The notes under the pieces: model-generated
Databases searched by the model: none
The model's input: the letters and a program-made list of their open reading frames with translations, nothing else
What the model was told of the DNA's origin: nothing
Translations under genes and position numbers: made by a program
Source of the DNA: CAUZWH01 sp965224275
GTDB taxonomy: Bacteria > Pseudomonadota > Alphaproteobacteria > SHVV01
DNA length: 64,000 bases
Assembly: GCA_965224275.1 (NCBI GenBank)
Contig: CBDCYR010000011.1
Location: 372,001-436,000, forward strand
Direction: 5' to 3'
Part shown: piece by piece, positions 35,604 through 44,870 of the stretch
How positions within the stretch are numbered: the stretch's first letter is position 1
Layout: every line of letters begins with the position of its first letter

Positions 35604-36243
35604 CCATTAGACATCGCGCCAGACCCAATAGTGTGTATGCCGCGGTCGTGCCGTCGCGGGCCGCCGCGCGTCAGACCGCGTGCGCGTCGCGCCAGATACC
35701 GGACAGCGCCCCGTCGCTGGCTCCGCCAGAACCCGCCACACCACTGGCCCGGTCCAGGCCGGCCCAAATCCATGGCGCCATCGCCTTCCAGACACCGTCA
35801 CGCAGAATCCTATCGCCCCCCGAGATCGACGCCGCGACAAAATCCCCATAGCTTCAGACCGCTTCCCCAGGTTCGTTCAATCCGGCTTCAATGAGGTCGC
35901 GCCCCAGCCCAGCCCAACCGTCCCCGCCGCGCGACCTCACAGAACCCTCCAGATTCCCCTTTTAGGCTTGATGTGATTCAAGACTGGGAAGGAGATTCGC
36001 CATGTCAGCATGCATTGCCCTTCGGGATGATTATGACAGCCTTGCGCTTCGGGACTTGGCCAGTTCGATGAGGCCGAGGGAATTGTTCAGGATGCTCCGA
36101 AGCCGTTCGATACGTTCGTATATCTCGTCCCTGTTCGATTCCGCTTTGCCCTCGCAATGGGCATCGACAACCCGAAGCAGTTTTGTGCCGGGCGCAAACA
36201 GGGAGGCGATGTCGGCAAGCCATGCCCGGTCGCGGTGGGTGAT
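35604..36243. other. GC-rich gap right of IS91 copy 2
   Basis: No gene supported. The first part likely contains the end of the IS91-type element; the last part leads into a truncated integrase. Confidence 0.4.
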
Positions 36244-36875
36244 ATGAGTGGAGGGATCGAACGCGCCCGAGAGGATGCCCGTGACCGCACTCTGGCGCCG
36301 TCCGAACTCTCGTCGCTCGCAGCGGCGCTGAACGGCCTTGAGGACAAATACCCGGCCGCGGTGGCCGCGATCCGTCTGGCGGCGGTCACCGGCCTCCGTA
36401 TTGGCGAAGTGCTCGCGATCCGATGGGAGCACGTCGATTTCGAGGCCAACCGTCTGACCATGCCCGAGACGAAGACGGGCCGCCGGGGGCATGACCTTCC
36501 CGCTGCGGCGTTACAAATCCTGGCCTCCCTGCCCCGCTTGAATTCTTGGGCCTTCACACGGGGAGCGACGCAGCGGTGACCTATCGCACGGTCCGCAAGC
36601 ACTTCGCCGAGGCGGCGAAGGATGCCGGCCTTGAAGACGTGCGGCTGCATGACCTTCGTCGGACGGTAATGACCAATGCAGCGGCGGCGGGCGTCGGGAC
36701 TCATGTGCTACGGGACCTGTTGGGCCACAAAACCACGGCGATGGCAGATCGTTATATCCGTGCGGTGGGGAATCCCGTCCGGGACGCTCGGGAGCAAGTC
36801 GGCGCTGCCATGGCCGCGATGATGGCCGGCGAGTCAGGCGAAGTCGTGGCGCTACGCGGTCGGCGCGATGGTTGA
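36244..36875 (+). pseudogene. Tyrosine-type integrase remnant, N-truncated and frameshifted
   Basis: Catalytic domain only. Box I is TGLRIGEVLAIRW, then WAFTRG; after this the frame breaks at a G run (36560-36563, apparently one G short). The rest, SDAAVTYRTVRKHF, HDLRRT and DLLGHKTTAMADRYIRA with the catalytic tyrosine, lies in the next frame to 36875. The N-terminal core-binding domain is missing. Probably a relic of an integrated island; no tRNA attachment gene is visible nearby. Confidence 0.8.
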
Positions 36876-37079
36876 CGACGCACGCCCATCGCGGCGAATC
36901 ATTCGCAGATTTCGTATGGAATACAATTCCGACTCGATGTGGCTGCCGAGCAACCAGCTCAGCGCGGTTTCCAGATCGTAATCTGGATCTATCGCGCTGT
37001 AGTCGATGTCCGCGATCAGTTGATCGGCCTGCCCACGAATGCGCTTCTCTATGAAGTCTCTCGTCTTGGCACCATTCAT
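36852..37079 (-). CDS. Hypothetical protein, 75 residues
   Basis: Starts at an ATG with GGAGACACGAG upstream (MNGAKTRDFIEKRIRGQ) and contains DIDYSAIDPDYDLETALSWLL. Its 3' end overlaps the integrase remnant by 24 bases, so the natural C terminus may have been lost. Unknown function. Confidence 0.4.
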   Translation of the reverse strand: MNGAKTRDFIEKRIRGQADQLIADIDYSAIDPDYDLETALSWLLGSHIESELYSIRNLRMIRRDGRASSTIAPTA

Positions 37080-37168
37080 CTCGTGTCTCCGCTTGATTGC
37101 CTTCTGCGTAGCCTGCTGCTGCACAAACAACACTGGCCCGCCCAGATCAGCAAGACGCTCTCGTTTTA

Positions 37169-38393
37169 TCAGACACGCTCGACGTTTCCGCTGTGCCGTG
37201 GCACCCCGAATTCCCGGTAGCAGATGACAGCCAATTTCGCGACGCCCTCGCGGATGCTCTCGATATTGGGATGCCCGAAACAAAGCCGCATGCGGTGGCG
37301 ATTCTCTTCCCCGGACACCGTCCAATCGGGACCGGGATTGATGGCGACACCTTCGGCCGCCGCCGCAACCGCCAAATCCCGGGTATCGACGAAGTCCGGC
37401 ATGGTCACCCAGATGTAGATGCCGCCGACGGGCCGGGAGAACTCGGCGGTGGCGCCGAAATTCTCGCCAAGCGCCTCGAACATGGCGTCGGACTTGAGCT
37501 TCAACATGCGGTTGAGACCGTCGACATGGCCGGTGAAATTGCCGGGCAGGTACTCCGCCAGGACCATCTGCTCCAGCGCGCCACTGCCGGCATCGGTCTT
37601 CAGCGGCAGAACGTGCTGCATCACGTGCCAGGGCGCGACCAGGTAACCGACCCGCAGCGCCGGCGCCACGGTCTTGGAGAAGGTCCCGCAATAGAGCACG
37701 CGGTCATCGGTATCAAGTGCATGGATGGCCTTCGGGGCGCACCTGGTCCCAGATCAGGTCCGCGTAACAATCGTCCTCAAAGATCGGCACATCGAATTCA
37801 CGTGCAATCTCCAGCATTTCCAGGCGTCTGTCACGGCTGAGGATCGTACCCGTGGGATTCTGGATCGTCGGGATGGTGTAGATGAATTTGGCTTTCCGGC
37901 CTTGCCGGTCAAGGTCCGTCATGACCTCCCGCAAATGATCCATCCGCATCCCCCCGTCATCGAGCTCGACACCGATGTAATCGACGTCGAGGCGGGCCAA
38001 GCGCGTTAGCGTGCCGGCGTAGTTGGCGGCCTCCAGCACCACGACGTCGCCCGCCTCCAACAACAGTTCATTGACCAGGTCCAGGGCCTGCAGCGACCCC
38101 GTGGTGATCAGCACGTCGTCCGCCGTGACGGTCATGCTTGTGCGGGTCTTCAGGTTGCCGGCGATGAACTGGCGCAGCGGCAGGTAGCCAAGCGGCCCGT
38201 CCTCCAAGCCGTATTTCGCCATGGACTGCCCTTCCCGGCGAATGACCCGGTCGACCGCGGCGGCGAGTTCGTCAACGGGCAGGGTCTGCTCATCGATATT
38301 GCCGCCGACGAAGTGGAACGGCGGGTAGCCATTCCACGGGTTGGCGAACGCCCTGGCCCGGGAACTGATAGCGCTGGTAAAGTCGAAAGCCAT
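37169..38393 (-). pseudogene. PLP-dependent aminotransferase (2-aminoadipate/MocR-like fold type I), frameshifted
   Basis: Class I/II aminotransferase without a DNA-binding domain. The first part (MAFDFTSAISSRARAF to FEDDCYADLIWDQVRP) has YGLEDGPLGYLPLRQ and the IPTIQNPTG motif. The second frame starts around KAIHALDTDDRVLYC and has the PLP-lysine in GTFSKTVAPALRVGY, ending at 37169. One extra base in the G run at 37735-37738 causes the break. It is divergent from an oxygenase stub; in related loci such pairs act in amino-acid-derived catabolism. Confidence 0.82.
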
Positions 38394-38539
38394 GTTTACC
38401 TCTCTACACTTTCAGTTGTCGGCGGCGGTCGGGCGTCAAGATTTCGCGCAATATACTATTTTTGCTACCGTCTATCCTGATTGGCGGGACCCGTATCGGT
38501 AAACCCCAGGGAACTTCAATCTCATAGCCGGGAGCCACG

Positions 38540-38719
38540 ATGGCCAACAGCATTCCCGTGATCGATATTGCCGACTACATGGCAGGTTCGGTGACGGCAC
38601 GTGACCTGGCCGCGGACCAGGTCCGCGAGGCCCTGACCACCGTCGGCTTCTTCGTCCTGACAGGGCACGGCGTGCCGCGCACGTTGATAAATGATGCAAC
38701 CGATGATCAGAAAAAGTGA
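38540..38719 (+). pseudogene. N-terminal stub of a 2-oxoglutarate/Fe(II) oxygenase (isopenicillin N synthase family)
   Basis: Fifty-nine codons from an ATG preceded by GGAGCC: MANSIPVIDIADYM, then VREALTTVGFFVLTGHGVP, the standard N-terminal domain of non-heme dioxygenases. After LINDA homology stops and a TGA follows, so the iron-binding jelly-roll is gone. The break marks the left edge of the inserted minus-strand operon. It is divergent from the aminotransferase. Confidence 0.75.
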
Positions 38720-38830
38720 GCTTCGACACCGAAGCACTAGGCTTTGCGGTTGTTGCCTTCGGCGAATGCGAAGTCATCTGCAACTCCCTCAACTGGTGGT
38801 AATCTCAGGTAAACCGGGTCGGTTCACGTG

Positions 38831-39253
38831 CTACTTGCTTCCGGCCGCCACGAAGTCCGGCCTGAACCCCGGCTCGTTCGGCATGATCTCTGTGTAGTGG
38901 CAGTAGCCCTCTGCAGTACGAACCTCCGCCGCCCGTTCGATCGGCTTCTGGGTTCGCAAAAGGCCAACGAACACCGTCAGTGCATCGCCGTCCTGGATTC
39001 GGTGGAGTGTCCCTCGCGTGTACATCCCGAGCGACAGGAAACCACGCCGCCGCGTAGGACTCTCCTCAGTGCCGACGACCTCCAACAATCTGCCTCTGAG
39101 CACAACACCGAAGGCCACTACCCACGGGTGGCTGTGTGGGCGTTCAGTGCTCTCCTGTCCGCCGTACCGGTGTACGTAGACCGTGATCCAATGCCCGCGC
39201 AGCCCGCGCCGATGGAGCCACGAGCCTTGGATCTTTACGTCGATGGGTCTCAT
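38831..39253 (-). CDS. Cupin-like protein of a four-gene accessory operon
   Basis: A 140-residue protein with PHSHPWVVAFGVVLRGRLLEV and GTLHRIQDGDALTVFVGL, which look like the two cupin motifs (His-x-His followed by a distal histidine). It could be a small metal-binding dioxygenase or isomerase, or a sugar-nucleotide-type cupin. Its ATG overlaps the stop of the upstream kinase-like gene (ATGA). Unknown function. Confidence 0.6.
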   Translation of the reverse strand: MRPIDVKIQGSWLHRRGLRGHWITVYVHRYGGQESTERPHSHPWVVAFGVVLRGRLLEVVGTEESPTRRRGFLSLGMYTRGTLHRIQDGDALTVFVGLLRTQKPIERAAEVRTAEGYCHYTEIMPNEPGFRPDFVAAGSK

Positions 39254-40014
39254 GTCCGCTGCTTACTGCCCGCTGTTCCCAAGTTCTCCGATCTCGACGC
39301 CACGCACGCACCGGCCCACCGCCATTTGTCGATCAGCCCAACGCACTGGTCGATCACATCGCAACTAGGTAGGGAGCTGTCGATTATCGCGTGCGCTGCC
39401 ATTGGCAATTTATCTGCCATTTCCTCTTCGACAACGTGACTTGCTGCTCTGTCGAAGTCTTCCCCTTCCTTCGCTGATCGTTCTCCGACCCGGCGCGAAC
39501 GCAGTCGGGCGTCGGCCTTGAGGAAGAACAGGCGCATTTCCGAGGGTGCTGCGATCCGAACGAGGTGCTGAAGCACTTCGAAATGCCGCACGCCATCCAA
39601 CACGAAGTCCTGGCCAGGAACGAACCCTGCGGCCGCTAGCACATCCCTGCAAAATACCTCCGCGTCCTCTTCAATCCGGTCTTGACCAAGATCTTGAAGC
39701 GACTCCCGGCAATCGAGATCGCCTCCTCGCCTCGCGACCACGTCTCTCAGGTAGCCGCTGAAGCTTGCGTATCCGCACCCCAGCGCTTTCGCGACCGCGT
39801 TGCTCGTCGAAGTCTTACCGCTGCCAATCTTCCCCGAAAAGCACACCAGCAGGGCTTTCGGCGTAATCTCCGCTAATCCCGTATCGCTTCCAGACACCTC
39901 GTGCCCAATCTGTGTGCTGCGTCCTGCGGTTCCGTTCATGCCCATCTCGGGCTTCTCTAGTTCCATTCGATTCGACTCTCCAAATGTCGCGTCGAACGAA
40001 TTCCGCCGTCCCAT
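39250..40014 (-). CDS. P-loop nucleotide kinase-like ATPase
   Basis: Walker A GKIGSGKT at residues 61-68. A shape like adenylate or dephospho-CoA kinase follows: substrate region SFSGYLRDVVARRGGD, DFVLDGVRHFEVL and a LID-like arginine region ARLRSRRVGERSAKEGEDF. The N-terminal 50 residues are low-complexity. It most resembles P-loop kinases that phosphorylate a nucleotide or small metabolite. It lies 17 bases downstream of the zinc-cysteine protein and overlaps the cupin-like gene, so all three belong to one operon. Confidence 0.65.
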   Translation of the reverse strand: MGRRNSFDATFGESNRMELEKPEMGMNGTAGRSTQIGHEVSGSDTGLAEITPKALLVCFSGKIGSGKTSTSNAVAKALGCGYASFSGYLRDVVARRGGDLDCRESLQDLGQDRIEEDAEVFCRDVLAAAGFVPGQDFVLDGVRHFEVLQHLVRIAAPSEMRLFFLKADARLRSRRVGERSAKEGEDFDRAASHVVEEEMADKLPMAAHAIIDSSLPSCDVIDQCVGLIDKWRWAGACVASRSENLGTAGSKQRT

Positions 40015-40031
40015 CAACTACGGCCTCGCAC

Positions 40032-40625
40032 TTACCAAACCGGCGGCGGAGCTTGTCGCATATTCGGCACCTTGATGCGCAGGTTCGCCAACTCGGGCAG
40101 CCGTTCGTCGAGAAAACAATCCACCAGTGCCGCACAGTAGTCCTGCTCTTCGACGGTCAATTCCTTGTCTTTCGGAATGTTGTGCCAGTACTCGAGGCAC
40201 GTCCGGCAACATGTGGCGGTCGCATGCTGAGCGTAGAAGATGGCGTTTCCTTCGAACGGTGTCTGGCGACCGTCCCGGGCGGGCTGCGCGGGAGCGAGAT
40301 ACTTGGTCAGCCGGTACCGTGCCGCTTCCTTGAGCTGAATTCGACCCTTGCGCTGCGCATGCCGAACAGCCTTCTCGTCGAGCTCACGATGGAAGAAATA
40401 GTGCCGGATCATCTCGTTCTTCAGCGCCGCGAAAGTGTACTCGACATCACCGAAGTCGCGCACGTGCAGCCGATCCCAGTCCACAAGATCGGCGCTGCAG
40501 TACCGACACTTCCCGCGTTGCTCCTTGGTCATCTTCTTCAACTGTTTGAAGCAATGCAGCTCGTTCTCGCAGTCCGCCGACGTGCACTTGATGTTGAGCC
40601 GCGGTGGCTTTTGAAATTCGGACAT
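40032..40625 (-). CDS. Zinc-cysteine protein with DUF4186-like C-terminal half
   Basis: A 197-residue protein. The N-terminal half has four or more cysteines in zinc-ribbon spacing (CTSADCENELHC and CRYC). The C-terminal half, with LAPAQPARDGRQTPFEGN and YAQHATATCCRTCLEYWH, resembles the DUF4186 family as I remember it. GGAGATCCG precedes the ATG. Function unknown; the cysteine clusters suggest nucleic-acid or metal binding. Confidence 0.6.
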   Translation of the reverse strand: MSEFQKPPRLNIKCTSADCENELHCFKQLKKMTKEQRGKCRYCSADLVDWDRLHVRDFGDVEYTFAALKNEMIRHYFFHRELDEKAVRHAQRKGRIQLKEAARYRLTKYLAPAQPARDGRQTPFEGNAIFYAQHATATCCRTCLEYWHNIPKDKELTVEEQDYCAALVDCFLDERLPELANLRIKVPNMRQAPPPVW

Positions 40626-40635
40626 TCGGATCTCC

Positions 40636-40851
40636 TCAATTCAGGGCGCGATCAAGCAGAGAGCGATCGATCTCGTTGTCGATCCGGTGGGGATGCCGCT
40701 CGACAAAGATGTGTCGCGCGACAGCCCACGGATCCTCGTCCTCGCGCTGAAGGTTGGCGGCCGCACCCCACCAGTTGAGGCCTTGCCAGGTCGAGTGGTC
40801 ACGGGCCCAGACCCATCGCCTCCAGAACATTGAGTGCCGCCAGGGCGGCAA
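40636..40851 (-). CDS. Small tryptophan-rich hypothetical protein, possibly truncated
   Basis: Seventy-one residues with MFWRRWVWARDHSTWQGLNWWG and DEDPWAVARHIFVERHPHRIDNEIDR. It ends ten bases before the zinc-cysteine gene. The start lies close to the junction with the TRAP transporter gene, so the N terminus may be missing. Unknown family. Confidence 0.45.
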   Translation of the reverse strand: MPPWRHSMFWRRWVWARDHSTWQGLNWWGAAANLQREDEDPWAVARHIFVERHPHRIDNEIDRSLLDRALN

Positions 40852-40883
40852 GCAGTCTTACATGGACAACGGTGTGAGAATTC

Positions 40884-41453
40884 TCAACTCGCCCGCGACG
40901 TCCAGAGACGTTCCAGGCGTTCTGAACGACTTCCGATGTTAGGGGTAAACGCGTCGTCCGACCAGCCGCGCCACTCGATCAAGTGATCGAACGCCTTGCG
41001 GACGAACTCGATGGCGGTGAGGCCGAAGCCGACGGCGATCACGATCAGCAACAGCCATTTCGGAATCGGGTAGATGCCATAGGTCTCGACCGCCCGGACA
41101 TAGTGATCCCAGGTGGTGAGGCCGGCGTAATAGGAGGCGGCGGCACAGGCCACTGCCGCGACCCCGGCGACCACGATATTGAGCGCGATCTGGGTACGCG
41201 GCGACAGCGCGGTCACCAGAACGTCGATGCGCACATGGCCTTCGGCACGGCGCACCAGCCACGCCATGCCGAGGAACGGCGTATAAAGCAGGATATATTC
41301 GGTCAGCTCCAGAACCCAACCGATCGGCGCAGCTAGGAAGTAGCGCCCGACCACGTCGGCGGAAACCGCAACCATCGCGAACAGCAGCGACAGGCCGACG
41401 ATCGCGGCCAGCAGCGAAAGAAACCGCTGCCACAGGCCGGCGATCGTGGCCAT
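40884..41453 (-). CDS. TRAP transporter small permease (DctQ)
   Basis: Four transmembrane helices: the first around LSLLAAIVGLSLLFAMVAV, then ILLYTPFLGMAWLV, a third in NIVVAGVAAVACAAASYYAG and a fourth in WLLLIVIAVGFGL. The motifs DVVGRYF and GHVRIDV are typical of DctQ. The last roughly 18 residues (after DDAFTP) do not look like DctQ and probably come from the island junction, so the C terminus is slightly altered. It is the last gene of a DctM-DctP-DctQ operon. Confidence 0.85.
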   Translation of the reverse strand: MATIAGLWQRFLSLLAAIVGLSLLFAMVAVSADVVGRYFLAAPIGWVLELTEYILLYTPFLGMAWLVRRAEGHVRIDVLVTALSPRTQIALNIVVAGVAAVACAAASYYAGLTTWDHYVRAVETYGIYPIPKWLLLIVIAVGFGLTAIEFVRKAFDHLIEWRGWSDDAFTPNIGSRSERLERLWTSRAS

Positions 41454-41507
41454 ACGCCGGATTCGGCGATCCAGGTTTGCGCCGGCGGCGCCTATTCGCT
41501 CATCGCA

Positions 41508-42491
41508 CTACTCGCTAAGTGCCCGTAGCTTCTTGCCGAGTTCGGGGCTCTTTGACATCAGCTTTTTCCAGCGTTCGGTGTACGCGGCTTCGACATAGGT
41601 TTTCGCCACGCTGTCGGGGAACGTGATGAATTCCATGCCGACGTTTTTCAGTATTTTGTCTTCCTTGACGTTTTCCTGTTCGCGCCGCTTCTCGACCGCC
41701 ACTTCGAGCTCGATACCAATCTTCTCGAGCTCGGCGCGGATATCGGCGGGCAACCCGTCCCACACCTTCTTGTTGAACAGGATCGAGGTGTCGAGCGAGT
41801 AGAACGGATGGTCGATGACGTATTTGCTAACCTCGTACCAGCCGAAGTCCTTAACGCCGAGATAAGCCCAGCCGTAGCCGTCGACGATCCCGCGTTCGAG
41901 CGCGGTGTAGACGTCGGAGGGTTTCATGTTGACCGGCACGCCGCCCAACGCCTTGACCAGCGGCACATAGACCGGCGAGACCCGGAACTTCTTGCCCTTG
42001 AAATCCGCCGGGCTGGTGATCTTGGCCTTCGAGTACATGCGAAAGCCCTTGTTCGGCGAGCCGCCGACGTTGGACAGGTAGACCACACCTTGCTTGGCGT
42101 GCAGGTCTTTCATGATGTCGTAGTAGCCGTTGCCGCGCAGCTCCGAGGGCGACTTGCGGGCGAGCAGGATGGCGGACGCCTCGGGAATTTGACCGGTGTA
42201 GTACGCGGCCACGCCGACGATGACGTCTACTGTCCCGTTCCGCAGCGCTTCGAACTGCTCGAACGGCGGGATAACCTCGGCCCCACCAAGATAGCTGATG
42301 ACCAGCTTCCCCTTAAGCCGCTCGGTGACCAGCTTCTGCAACATGAAGTAAGGCTGGCTCAGGGAATAATCGGCGATCCAGGGGGTCGTGCCCTTGAGAA
42401 TGATGGGCTCGGCCTGGGCCGGGATCGGTGCCGCGTAGGCGAACAAGGCGAACCCCACCGCAAGCACGGATGTAAGCATTCGACTAAACAT
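41508..42491 (-). CDS. TRAP transporter substrate-binding protein (DctP)
   Basis: A 327-residue periplasmic protein with a signal peptide (cleavage after PAQA, about residue 27) and the DctP fold: the conserved ligand-binding arginine region KFRVSPVYVPLVKALGGVPV, followed by YTALERGIVDGYGW. It feeds the DctQM permease with a carboxylate or related substrate, driven by a sodium gradient in the family. Ligand not predictable from the sequence. It lies between dctM and dctQ homologues. Confidence 0.87.
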   Translation of the reverse strand: MFSRMLTSVLAVGFALFAYAAPIPAQAEPIILKGTTPWIADYSLSQPYFMLQKLVTERLKGKLVISYLGGAEVIPPFEQFEALRNGTVDVIVGVAAYYTGQIPEASAILLARKSPSELRGNGYYDIMKDLHAKQGVVYLSNVGGSPNKGFRMYSKAKITSPADFKGKKFRVSPVYVPLVKALGGVPVNMKPSDVYTALERGIVDGYGWAYLGVKDFGWYEVSKYVIDHPFYSLDTSILFNKKVWDGLPADIRAELEKIGIELEVAVEKRREQENVKEDKILKNVGMEFITFPDSVAKTYVEAAYTERWKKLMSKSPELGKKLRALSE

Positions 42492-42551
42492 CGTGTCCTC
42501 CCTTTTTTCCTATTGTTCCATTATCAGTCTAGCACTACCTCGCGACCGCGG

Positions 42552-43871
42552 TCATTTCGCGTAGACCCAGTCGACCAGCCAGCTGATCGAATCCGGGTAG
42601 ATCAATACGATGATCAGGGCCACCAGATCGCACGCCAGAAACGGGATACCGGCCATATAGATCTGGCGCATGGTGGTGTCGGGCGGCGCCACCCCCTTCA
42701 TGACGAACAGCAACAGGCCGAACGGCGGCGTGGTTAGTGCCATTTGCAAGTTGATCAGCATCAGCACGCCGAACCAGATCGGATCGAAGCCGAACGATTT
42801 CACGATCGGGATGTAGATCGGCAGGGTGATCATCATGATGGCGATCTGCTCCATGAAGGTGCCGAGCATCAAAACGATCGCCTGCATCGCGACGATCACA
42901 AGGATCGGCGCGATCGGCAACGCGATCACCGCCTCGAGCAACCCGCGGCTCGCGCCCGAGTAGGCGAGGAGCTGGCTGAAACCGAGCGCGCCGACCAGGA
43001 TCGCCATCATCATCACCGAGATGTACACGGTGCCGCCGACCGCTTTCCTGATCACCTCCCACGACAGGGAGCGGTAGACAGCGGCGAGAATGAACGAGCC
43101 AAGACAGCCGAGCGCCGCAGCTTCGGTCGGGGTGGCGACGCCGAGAACGATCACACCGGTGACCAGGAAGATGATCAGGCCGAGCGGCAGCAGGTAGAGG
43201 ACAACCCCTTCGAGGCGCTCGCGCAAGCCGACACGCTGCACCTCGTAAGTCGGCGTCAGCTCGGGTTGCAGCTTGCAGCGCACCAGGATGTAACTCATGT
43301 AGAGGAAGGCCATGATCAGGCCCGGCACCAACGCCGCGATCAGGATGCGGCCGATCGAAAGCTTGGCGATCGACGCGAGGATCACCGCCAGCGCGCTCGG
43401 CGGCACCATCATTGCGAGGCCGCCGCTTGCCAGGATCGGGCCGATCGACATCGGCCGGCGGTAGCCGCGCCGCTCCATGTCGGGCAGCAACATCGTGCCG
43501 AGCACGGCGGTGTTGGCCATGGTCGAGCCGGAAAGGCTCGAGAACACCGTCCCGGACAATATCGTTAGCACGGAAAGCCGACCGGGCAGGCGGCCGAGCA
43601 GCTTGTCGAGCACGTCGATTGCCTTGAAGGCGACGCGCGAGTGCCACAGCACCTCGCCCATCAGCACGAACAGCGGCACCGGCAGCAGCGTGAAGGTGCT
43701 GACCGAGCTGAACATGCTGAGGGTGAGCGTGTGGAAGGACCGCCCGCCGCCCTGCAGCACCAGCACGCCCAGCATGTTGATGATGATGAAGGCAAACGCC
43801 ACCGGCATCCCCACCGCGAGCAGGATCATGGCGCCGGTGAAGATGATGATGAGAATGAGCCACCATTCCAC
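42552..43871 (-). CDS. TRAP transporter large permease (DctM)
   Basis: A 439-residue membrane protein with about 12 helices and the family motifs FSSLSGSTMANTAVLG, MVPPSALAVILA and NLQMALTTPPFGLLLFV. It forms the translocation channel with DctQ. It is the first gene of the transporter operon, 60 bases ahead of dctP. The frame is intact. Confidence 0.88.
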   Translation of the reverse strand: MEWWLILIIIFTGAMILLAVGMPVAFAFIIINMLGVLVLQGGGRSFHTLTLSMFSSVSTFTLLPVPLFVLMGEVLWHSRVAFKAIDVLDKLLGRLPGRLSVLTILSGTVFSSLSGSTMANTAVLGTMLLPDMERRGYRRPMSIGPILASGGLAMMVPPSALAVILASIAKLSIGRILIAALVPGLIMAFLYMSYILVRCKLQPELTPTYEVQRVGLRERLEGVVLYLLPLGLIIFLVTGVIVLGVATPTEAAALGCLGSFILAAVYRSLSWEVIRKAVGGTVYISVMMMAILVGALGFSQLLAYSGASRGLLEAVIALPIAPILVIVAMQAIVLMLGTFMEQIAIMMITLPIYIPIVKSFGFDPIWFGVLMLINLQMALTTPPFGLLLFVMKGVAPPDTTMRQIYMAGIPFLACDLVALIIVLIYPDSISWLVDWVYAK

Positions 43872-44144
43872 GGTGGATTTCCCCCTGCGGCATTGTGGGT
43901 CGCGTCGTTTGCGCGGCCTTACGGCATGCTAGTCCCAAAACCACCGCCGATACTACGACCAGCTCAAGGGCGTTGATCTCGCGAAGCCGCTGGAAATAGA
44001 AATCCTCCGCCTCGCGCTGCACATCACATAGACGCGCTGCCGTTCGTGCTATCGTGCCGGCACCGAAATGCTCGATCAAACGATCCGTTCTCCTCGAGGC
44101 GGCGGAGAAGGTTGGGGCCATCATTGCCAGCAGTGTCCGCTAGG
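43872..44144. other. Gap between TRAP operon and HEPN gene
   Basis: No gene supported. A short open stretch around 43945-44030 gives YYDQLKGVDLAKPLEIEI and then a stop, possibly a gene remnant, but I cannot assign it. Confidence 0.35.
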
Positions 44145-44870
44145 TCAGACGATCGCGGCCTCAAGTGTCGCGCCTAGGTCATTCGAGAATGCCAGAAACA
44201 TATCAATATCGCGAGAAACCTCCTCTGGTGCACTTGAGCGTGCGGAGTTCAGTGAATGCGCGATTTCATTCCTGCGGTTAAAAAAACCTTCCAGAGAGTC
44301 AAGGAGATAGCCGTGCGTTTTACCGTCGTCTTCCGACATAAAAAAAGCTTTCAATGATGCCTGTCTGCAAATATGCGAGCAGACATCGGATAGTCCGCTG
44401 ACCTTGAACAGTTTGTTGATTTCGCGAACCCGCATATTATTTTCGTTGTGGATCAGGTGTACGAAAATATCCTGCGTGATGTCGCCCTCTATGAAGGCAC
44501 ACAGCGCATCGATCTTGGGGCGGGCCTGCTTCGCAGAAATCACAAGCGCTTCTTTTTTGGGTCGCTCGTTGGGTTTGCCACGAGCCAATTCGTCAAACGT
44601 ACGCCTCCAGGCCGTTTCAAGGAGCGCGTCGGGCAAGTCTGAAACGCTGCCTGCTTTGTTCACGACCTGGATCGCGTATTCACGCGCCATTTCTCGAACG
44701 AATTCCTCGAAAGCCGCGGTGAGCAGCAAAGTGGTGGCGTGTATTGTCGCCACGCGCATCCTTGCCGAAGCTGATTTGGCTTGCCCGAAATTGACAAGCT
44801 GACGCAGAGATAGAAGGCCTTCGTCGAAGTCTTCGACGATTACAGAGAAGGCTGTGGTCAAGCGTATCAC
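44145..44870 (-). CDS. HEPN-domain protein (RiboL-PSP/MAE_28990-like), candidate RNase effector
   Basis: A 241-residue all-helical protein. Near the C terminus, RRNEIAHS contains the HEPN catalytic pattern Rx4H (Arg200, polar Asn201, His205), used by many prokaryotic HEPN ribonucleases in toxin and defence systems. The N-terminal part (ATIHATTLLLTAAFEEFVREMAR) fits the RiboL-PSP-HEPN group. The GTG start overlaps the stop of the DUF262 gene (GTGA), so the two proteins are made together. Codon use is less GC-rich than in the chromosomal blocks. Target unknown. Confidence 0.75.
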   Translation of the reverse strand: MIRLTTAFSVIVEDFDEGLLSLRQLVNFGQAKSASARMRVATIHATTLLLTAAFEEFVREMAREYAIQVVNKAGSVSDLPDALLETAWRRTFDELARGKPNERPKKEALVISAKQARPKIDALCAFIEGDITQDIFVHLIHNENNMRVREINKLFKVSGLSDVCSHICRQASLKAFFMSEDDGKTHGYLLDSLEGFFNRRNEIAHSLNSARSSAPEEVSRDIDMFLAFSNDLGATLEAAIV

